DNA from: 39-52-133 sp041488395
GTDB lineage: Bacteria > Pseudomonadota > Gammaproteobacteria > Burkholderiales > Gallionellaceae
NCBI GenBank assembly: GCA_041488395.1
Contig: JBGPPE010000097.1
Coordinates: forward strand, 1 to 10,788
Length of the DNA: 10,788 bases
Reading direction: 5' to 3'
Part shown: piece by piece, positions 6,622-10,788 of the stretch
Layout of the letters: each line of letters opens with the position of its first letter
How positions within the stretch are numbered: position 1 is the stretch's first letter
Program-made: the position numbers and the translations under genes
The notes under the pieces: generated by a model
What the model saw: the letters and a program-made list of their open reading frames with translations, nothing else
Told to the model about the DNA's origin: nothing
The model's database searches: none

Positions 6622-7853
6622 GTTGCAATCCCCTCGAAAAATTTGCGTGTTTCAAAAATACTGGCGGAAAAGCGCTGCTCCCCCAAGCGCAGACTGCGCT
6701 TCAATACAAAGTCAAATAACAGTGGGTTGTGCTGACGTATCTCGTGCAACACCGGCACACTCTCCTCAGCCAGCAAACCTTCAGCCGCAAAGGAGGATGG
6801 CGCAAACAGCGGCATGACGCCTGGCAAAGGATAATCCGAGCCATTCAACAAGCGTGCATGCCAATCGCTGCGCTGCAATACCAGCCTCAGCGCCCAGGCA
6901 CGATTACGCTGGGTCAATGCCGAAATGTCGCCAAATAATAGCTTCTGATAGCGCTGTTCATCCATCATGCGTGCAAACAGGTCGTAGCTACGCACCACGC
7001 GGCCGTTCGTGCCGGCATCAATGTCTCTATCATCTCCATCCGAAGCACAATGCGCAATCACCACGCGTACACCATGGTCCAGTGCACGACGTAAACGCAA
7101 TGGATTGCCATAATCCTGCGTGCCACCCTGCACCGCCATTTCACGGCCGGCATGGCTGATGACAGGCAAGCCGGAACTCGCCAGCGCCTCATAAAAAGGA
7201 TCGCAGCGGGACGAAAGCGGATCAATGCCCATGGCTGAAGGCAGCCATTTAATGGCACGCGCACCTTTCTCGATTGCGGAATGCAAGGCTGCAATACAGT
7301 CCCCACGATAAGGGTGAATGGAGGCGACCCACTCGAATTGGCCCGGATACTGATGTGCCACCGAGGCAGCATAACTGTTGGGAATATGGAAGAGGGAATG
7401 CTCCTGCTGCACCCTGCCCTGTTCATCGTAATGCCAGTCAAAGGCATACAGCATGGCCTTGAAGCCGGGACGCATGCCCTCAATCAGGTTGCGCATACGT
7501 GCCACATAGCTGAGATCTATCTGGCCCGGCGCATCATGGATGCAACCGGCATTAAGATAGAACAGCTTCTGCAAATGCAGGATGGGATGCCTCAGGCTGT
7601 CCATATGCGGGCTGAACCACGCGCCGCTGCCTGAGTCGCCCGAGCCGACCAGATGGGTATGGCAATCCCAGACTTGCGCGACAGCAAGCCCATTCCAGGC
7701 AGCCTTGATCAACTCATGATTGGCAATCGACTCGGGCAAGTTGGCGAAACATTGATTGGTAAAACCCTGCTCCGGCCAGTAACGGGCCGCCGCACTACCG
7801 GCCGCAGTCAGCCCCAGCAGGGGGAGTGCTGCCAGAAAGGTACGGCGTTTCAT
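6618..7853 (-). CDS. Predicted exported amidohydrolase-superfamily (metal-dependent hydrolase) protein
   Basis: A 411-aa protein. The N-terminus MKRRTFLAALPLLGLTAAG has a twin-arginine followed by a hydrophobic core, consistent with a Tat-type export signal, possibly cleaved near ASA/AAA (20-23). The mature part resembles the amidohydrolase_2 TIM-barrel group: VWDCHTHLVG with His65-x-His67, GARAIKWLPSA (Lys202), LPVISHAGRE (His234), VVIAHCAS (His268) and LLNGSDYPLP (Asp340). These are the expected metal ligands and the catalytic Asp, all present. The substrate is unknown. An upstream in-frame extension exists, but the ATG at 7853 gives the signal peptide and forms a TAATG overlap with the aas stop. 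No Shine-Dalgarno sequence precedes it, so translation is probably coupled to aas. Sitting between aas and lplT, it may act on a lipid head group or breakdown product; this is inference. Confidence 0.85.
   Translation of the reverse strand: MKRRTFLAALPLLGLTAAGSAAARYWPEQGFTNQCFANLPESIANHELIKAAWNGLAVAQVWDCHTHLVGSGDSGSGAWFSPHMDSLRHPILHLQKLFYLNAGCIHDAPGQIDLSYVARMRNLIEGMRPGFKAMLYAFDWHYDEQGRVQQEHSLFHIPNSYAASVAHQYPGQFEWVASIHPYRGDCIAALHSAIEKGARAIKWLPSAMGIDPLSSRCDPFYEALASSGLPVISHAGREMAVQGGTQDYGNPLRLRRALDHGVRVVIAHCASDGDDRDIDAGTNGRVVRSYDLFARMMDEQRYQKLLFGDISALTQRNRAWALRLVLQRSDWHARLLNGSDYPLPGVMPLFAPSSFAAEGLLAEESVPVLHEIRQHNPLLFDFVLKRSLRLGEQRFSASIFETRKFFEGIAT
6630..6635 (-). promoter_or_regulatory. Ribosome-binding site of lplT inside the upstream gene
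   Basis: GAGGGG on the minus strand, 8 nt before the lplT ATG at 6621, located within the last codons of the amidohydrolase-like gene. A good independent site plus the ATGA overlap points to coupled but efficient translation. Confidence 0.7.
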
Positions 7854-9985
7854 TATGCGGCTTCGGCCATGTTTTTCAGGCTGATGTAATCGGTTTTGCC
7901 GGTACCGAGCAGGGGGAGCTCCTTCAGGCAAATAATTTTGCGCGCGATTGCCAGTTCCGGACTGCCGAGTTCCCTGGCCGCGGTTTTCAGCGTATCACGG
8001 GTCAGCGCTGCGTCGGTGCTGAACAGGACAATATTCTCGCCGCGCTGCGCATCGGTTTGCGTGCTGGCGGCATGCTGAAAAGCAGGAGATGCGCGATTGG
8101 CGATCTGTTCCACCACCTCCAGTGACACCATTTCTCCGGCCACTTTAGCAAAACGCTTCACCCGGCCGAGGATCCGCACAAAGCCGTCCTCATCGATTTC
8201 CACCACGTCTCCTGTGCTGTACCAGCCGTCGCCAATCTCAGAACTCGGCGCCTTGAGCACGCCAGGATTATCGTAGAGATAATAGCCGCTCATCACGTTG
8301 GGGCCACGCACATGCAGCACGCCGCCGCGCTCGATGCCAGGGATCGTGACCAGTTTGTATTCCAGGCCCGGCAGCAAGGGACCTACCGTGCCGGCGCGAC
8401 AGGCCATTGGCGTATTCACCGCGATGACCGGCGCACATTCGGTGGCACCATAGCCTTCCAATATGCGCAGCCCGAATTTTTCCATCCAGATTTTGCGCAC
8501 CTCTTCGTTCAGTTTTTCTGCACCGGCCACCACATAGCGCAAGCGGTAGAAATCATAGGGGTGGGCAAATTTTGCATAATTGCCGAGGAAGGTGCTGGTA
8601 CCAAACAACACCGTGCAGTTACGGTCATAGATGACTTCCGGAATTACACGGTAGTGCAGCGGTGAGGGATAGAGAAAAATCCTGGAGCCTGTTACCAGCG
8701 GCATGATGCCGCCGCAGGTCAGGCCAAAGGCGTGAAACAGCGGCAATGCCACCAGAAATTTATCGTCAGGTGAGAAGTCGATTACAGAACGAATTTGCGC
8801 AATATTGGCCAGTATAGCCCGGTGTGACAGCACGACCCCCTTGGGCTTACCCTCCGAGCCCGAGGTAAACAGCACCACCGCGGGATCGTCAGGAACACTG
8901 CGCAAGGCTACCTGGCGTGGCCACCAACGCGCATAGCCAAGTAGCCAGAGTTTATCCAGCCAGCCAAACTGCTCGCGCAAATCTTCCAGATAGAGCACGC
9001 GCACATTGGCTATGGCCGCCACCGTGTCGCTCAGGCGAGCCGTCTGCAGAAAGGCGCGCGAGGTAACAATCGTGCCCACCCTCGCTGCCACACAGGCATT
9101 CTGCATGCCTTGCGTGCCTGCCGTGTAGTTCAGCAAGGCCGGCGTGCGACGCATGGCACTCATGCCAAAGATCAGGCAGATGGTGCCGCTCACATTGGGC
9201 AGCAATACCCCCACAGTTTCATCCGGGCTGGAAATTTTGCTTATCATGCGCCCGAGTGCCAGGCTTTTCGTCAGCAGTTGACCATAGGATTCCTCTTCCT
9301 GCTTCATATCTTCCAGCAGGCGGGTATTTTTCCCGTAGGTGTCGATAGCATCCAGAAACGCGCTGAACAAAGTCTGCACCGGTTGCGAATGAAACAGCAT
9401 TTCCTGCATCAGGCGCCGCATTGCTTCGCCCGCCTTGCGCCGGCGCAGCTTGGCGCTGGCTGCATCCGGCATGGGAATGAATTCCGGCTTGAGCATCGTC
9501 AGGGTGATCTTGGGGAAAAATGTGCGCGGATAGTTGCCGGAAAGCCGGCTGAAATAGGATCGTGCCGGCCCATCCAGCCTGACCGGCAAGATGGTTGCAC
9601 CGCTCTTGGCGGCGACAAAAGCCGGGCCGTCATAAACCTTCATCAGACTCCCGGTTACCGTAATGCGTCCCTCAGGAAAAATCACCACGGGCTTGCCTTC
9701 TTCCAGCAGCTTGATCACCTTTTTCATCGCCAGCGGACTGGTAGGATCCACCGCCAGATGTGGCACATGACGCAGGATCAAACGGAAGTACCAGAGTTTG
9801 AGTATTCCGGTATGTACGACAAAGGTGGCACGGAACGGGAGAAAAAGTCCTAGCAGCAAACCATCCAGAAATGATTCATGATTGGCAATGATTAAAAGCT
9901 TGCCAGGCTGAATAGCCTGACCGCTGCTGTTGACTGTAATGCGAAAAAGTACTTTAAAGAATAGCCGCAACAATTTCACTAGCAT
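7853..9985 (-). CDS. aas: Bifunctional acyl-ACP synthetase / 2-acylglycerophosphoethanolamine acyltransferase
   Basis: A 710-aa protein, close to E. coli Aas (719 aa) throughout. The N-terminal acyltransferase domain (~1-200) has NHESFLD (catalytic His36 and Asp41) and FPEGRITVTGSLMK (103-116). The C-terminal adenylate-forming domain (~225-710) has TSGSEGKPKG (374-383), FGTSTFLG, YGATECAP (512-519), TGD (591-593), KRFAKVAGEMVSLE and the catalytic Lys697 in LLGTGKTD. It activates fatty acid with ATP onto the acyl carrier protein and transfers it to lysophosphatidylethanolamine on the inner leaflet. It is first in the operon aas - amidohydrolase - lplT. An AGGGG ribosome-binding site (9994-9998) lies 8 nt before the ATG; an ATG slightly upstream is followed at once by TAA. 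All key residues are intact. Confidence 0.96.
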   Translation of the reverse strand: MLVKLLRLFFKVLFRITVNSSGQAIQPGKLLIIANHESFLDGLLLGLFLPFRATFVVHTGILKLWYFRLILRHVPHLAVDPTSPLAMKKVIKLLEEGKPVVIFPEGRITVTGSLMKVYDGPAFVAAKSGATILPVRLDGPARSYFSRLSGNYPRTFFPKITLTMLKPEFIPMPDAASAKLRRRKAGEAMRRLMQEMLFHSQPVQTLFSAFLDAIDTYGKNTRLLEDMKQEEESYGQLLTKSLALGRMISKISSPDETVGVLLPNVSGTICLIFGMSAMRRTPALLNYTAGTQGMQNACVAARVGTIVTSRAFLQTARLSDTVAAIANVRVLYLEDLREQFGWLDKLWLLGYARWWPRQVALRSVPDDPAVVLFTSGSEGKPKGVVLSHRAILANIAQIRSVIDFSPDDKFLVALPLFHAFGLTCGGIMPLVTGSRIFLYPSPLHYRVIPEVIYDRNCTVLFGTSTFLGNYAKFAHPYDFYRLRYVVAGAEKLNEEVRKIWMEKFGLRILEGYGATECAPVIAVNTPMACRAGTVGPLLPGLEYKLVTIPGIERGGVLHVRGPNVMSGYYLYDNPGVLKAPSSEIGDGWYSTGDVVEIDEDGFVRILGRVKRFAKVAGEMVSLEVVEQIANRASPAFQHAASTQTDAQRGENIVLFSTDAALTRDTLKTAARELGSPELAIARKIICLKELPLLGTGKTDYISLKNMAEAA

Positions 9986-9993
9986 TTACATCG

Positions 9994-9998
9994 CCCCT
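9994..9998 (-). promoter_or_regulatory. Ribosome-binding site of aas
   Basis: AGGGG on the minus strand, 8 nt before the ATG at 9985. It supports this start and marks the first gene of the operon. Confidence 0.7.
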
Positions 9999-10415
9999 GG
10001 TTAATTGGCCCACTAACGGCACAGGACCAGCAGCACCTTGCGCGCGCTGGTTCGGCCGCTCTCTTTTTGTTTGCTGCGACAAAAGTTCTTCATGCTCTCA
10101 GGAAATAAATATTAATGCAAGACATGTCCCCACATATAGCCCTGTGCACAGACGCGCGCCATAGAGCGCCTCTACAGCTTGATAGCTGGCCTTGCCGTGC
10201 TTAATTTTGTTTACCGCCCCTCTATCATCATCTGTTTATATTTCGATACATTAAATTGAAAATTGCCCAAGCCATCACACCAACAACCTCGCAATCACCC
10301 AAAAATAAATAATATATTCAAATAAATACAACATATTACAACACATCAGGCAGCTTGCATCAGGCCCATTGCCCAGCCCTCCAGCAGCTTTTTTCTATGG
10401 CCTGGCAAAGCTGGC

Positions 10416-10444
10416 TGTAGCTAATTGTTATCAATTAAGCTACA
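10416..10444. promoter_or_regulatory. Near-perfect inverted repeat upstream of the HU promoter
   Basis: TGTAGCTAATTG (10416-10427) and CAATTAAGCTACA (10432-10444) pair over 12 bp with one bulged base around a TTAT loop. It ends 6 nt before the candidate -35 box of the HU gene. There is no T-run after it, so a protein-binding site is more likely than a terminator. Which regulator binds is unknown. Confidence 0.5.
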
Positions 10445-10449
10445 GAATC

Positions 10450-10478
10450 TTGTAATTGCTCAAATGTCTTGCTAGAGT
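10450..10478 (+). promoter_or_regulatory. Candidate sigma-70 promoter of the HU gene, extended -10
   Basis: TTGTAA (10450-10455, four of six consensus bases) is separated by exactly 17 nt from TAGAGT (10473-10478, four of six), which is preceded by TGC, an extended -10 element. Transcription would start near 10485, giving a leader of about 27 nt with the AAGGGAG ribosome-binding site (10497-10503). Confidence 0.55.
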
Positions 10479-10511
10479 GCGTCGTCTTTTAACCACAAGG
10501 GAGTCAACAAG

Positions 10512-10788
10512 ATGAACAAGGCAGAACTGATTGAAGCAGTAGCAAAGTCCACAAAACAAACCAAGACCAATGTTGAAGAAACACTGAACGCGCTGATGGC
10601 TGCTGTTCAGTCTTCACTGGTAAAGGGCGACAACGTTCAACTGATCGGCTTTGGCACGTTCGCTGTTGAATCTCGCGCTGCACGTATTGGCCGCAACCCA
10701 GCCACAGGCAAAGAACTGAAAATCCCAGCCAAGAAAGTTGCAAAATTCAAGGTTGGCAGCAAGCTGAAGGACGCAGTTGCCGGCTCCA
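10512..10788 (+). CDS. HU-family DNA-binding protein, 3'-truncated by window edge
   Basis: The frame from the ATG at 10512 is open to the window end: 92 complete codons and no stop. The protein MNKAELIEAVAKST... carries the HU helical dimerisation region (1-40), the conserved GFGTF (46-50), and the DNA-binding arm RIGRNPATGKEL with the intercalating Pro63 in RNPATG. It ends in the usual KVAKFKVGSKLKDAV. HU bends and compacts DNA and is a major nucleoid protein. Typical HU is about 90 aa, so the true stop should lie just beyond 10788; a short Ala/Gly/Ser tail is suggested. The AAGGGAG ribosome-binding site is 8 nt upstream. Betaproteobacterial hupB often lies next to lon; here the upstream neighbour is a divergent aas, so I give no exact symbol. 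Confidence 0.95.
   Translation, partial: MNKAELIEAVAKSTKQTKTNVEETLNALMAAVQSSLVKGDNVQLIGFGTFAVESRAARIGRNPATGKELKIPAKKVAKFKVGSKLKDAVAGS

Larger units (their letters stand above)
9986..10511. other. Intergenic region between divergent aas and HU genes
   Basis: About 525 bases with no gene I can support. The left part must carry the aas promoter on the minus strand, but I cannot pick a convincing -35/-10 pair. An 8-bp palindrome GACATGTC lies at 10121-10128. The stretch 10290-10345 is strongly AT-rich (runs of A and T in short blocks) and could be curved DNA. The right end holds the hairpin and promoter of the HU gene. No tRNA or recognisable small RNA was seen. Confidence 0.6.

Noticed and set aside
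7854..7931. A longer N-terminus for the amidohydrolase-like protein starting at 7931
   Set aside because: It would overlap aas by 79 nt and add 26 polar residues before a normal twin-arginine signal; the TAATG start at 7853 is better.
9110..9853. A 247-codon open frame on the + strand inside aas
   Set aside because: It is entirely antisense to a well-conserved aas coding region, has low-complexity His/Gln/Arg-rich composition typical of a shadow frame, and no family resemblance.
10370..10396. T-run after CAGCAGC (about 10384-10394) as a terminator
   Set aside because: I could not pair the preceding bases into a GC-rich stem, and no + strand gene ends just upstream.

Overview
The window looks like chromosomal DNA from a Gram-negative proteobacterium, most likely a betaproteobacterium (Nitrosomonadales/Burkholderiales-like). 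This rests on gene content and protein similarity recalled from families: an outer-membrane MipA/OmpV-type barrel, an Aas/LplT phospholipid-repair pair, an ABC exporter ATPase followed by a DUF1854 protein, and an HU protein. The genus cannot be fixed by eye. No rRNA, tRNA, CRISPR array, insertion sequence or phage gene was seen.

Layout. (1) 1-1155, + strand: the 3' end of an ABC exporter gene (nucleotide-binding domain only) and, 2 nt later, a DUF1854 gene. This pair is known from cyanophycin-metabolism neighbourhoods. (2) 1157-1186: a 9-bp hairpin between convergent genes. (3) 1200-3207, - strand: a two-part outer-membrane barrel protein (MipA/OmpV-like N-terminal half, second barrel-like half with a PagL-reminiscent H-x-S) and, downstream of it, a thioredoxin. 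(4) 3208-3553: a gene-free leader with a TATAAT box inside nested inverted repeats. (5) 3554-5205: an unrecognised 182-aa protein (-) divergent from a GHSLG serine hydrolase of the alpha/beta class (+); short palindromes lie between them. (6) 5281-5406: a decayed fragment encoding the C-terminal end of an EAL (c-di-GMP phosphodiesterase) domain. (7) 5413-9985, - strand: a tightly overlapping three-gene operon, aas - exported amidohydrolase-like gene - lplT. (8) 9986-10511: a gene-free region of about 525 bp ending in the promoter and leader of an HU gene that runs off the right edge (10512-10788).

How the genes work together. LplT moves lysophospholipid across the inner membrane and Aas re-acylates it with fatty acid activated on acyl carrier protein, so 5413-9985 is a membrane-lipid repair module. 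The unusual part is the metal-hydrolase-like gene placed between the two, with a 1-nt overlap on one side and a 4-nt overlap on the other; its twin-arginine N-terminus suggests it acts outside the cytoplasm. This is the best candidate for a little-described functional link. The EAL remnant and the two-domain barrel protein are the other points most worth a second look.
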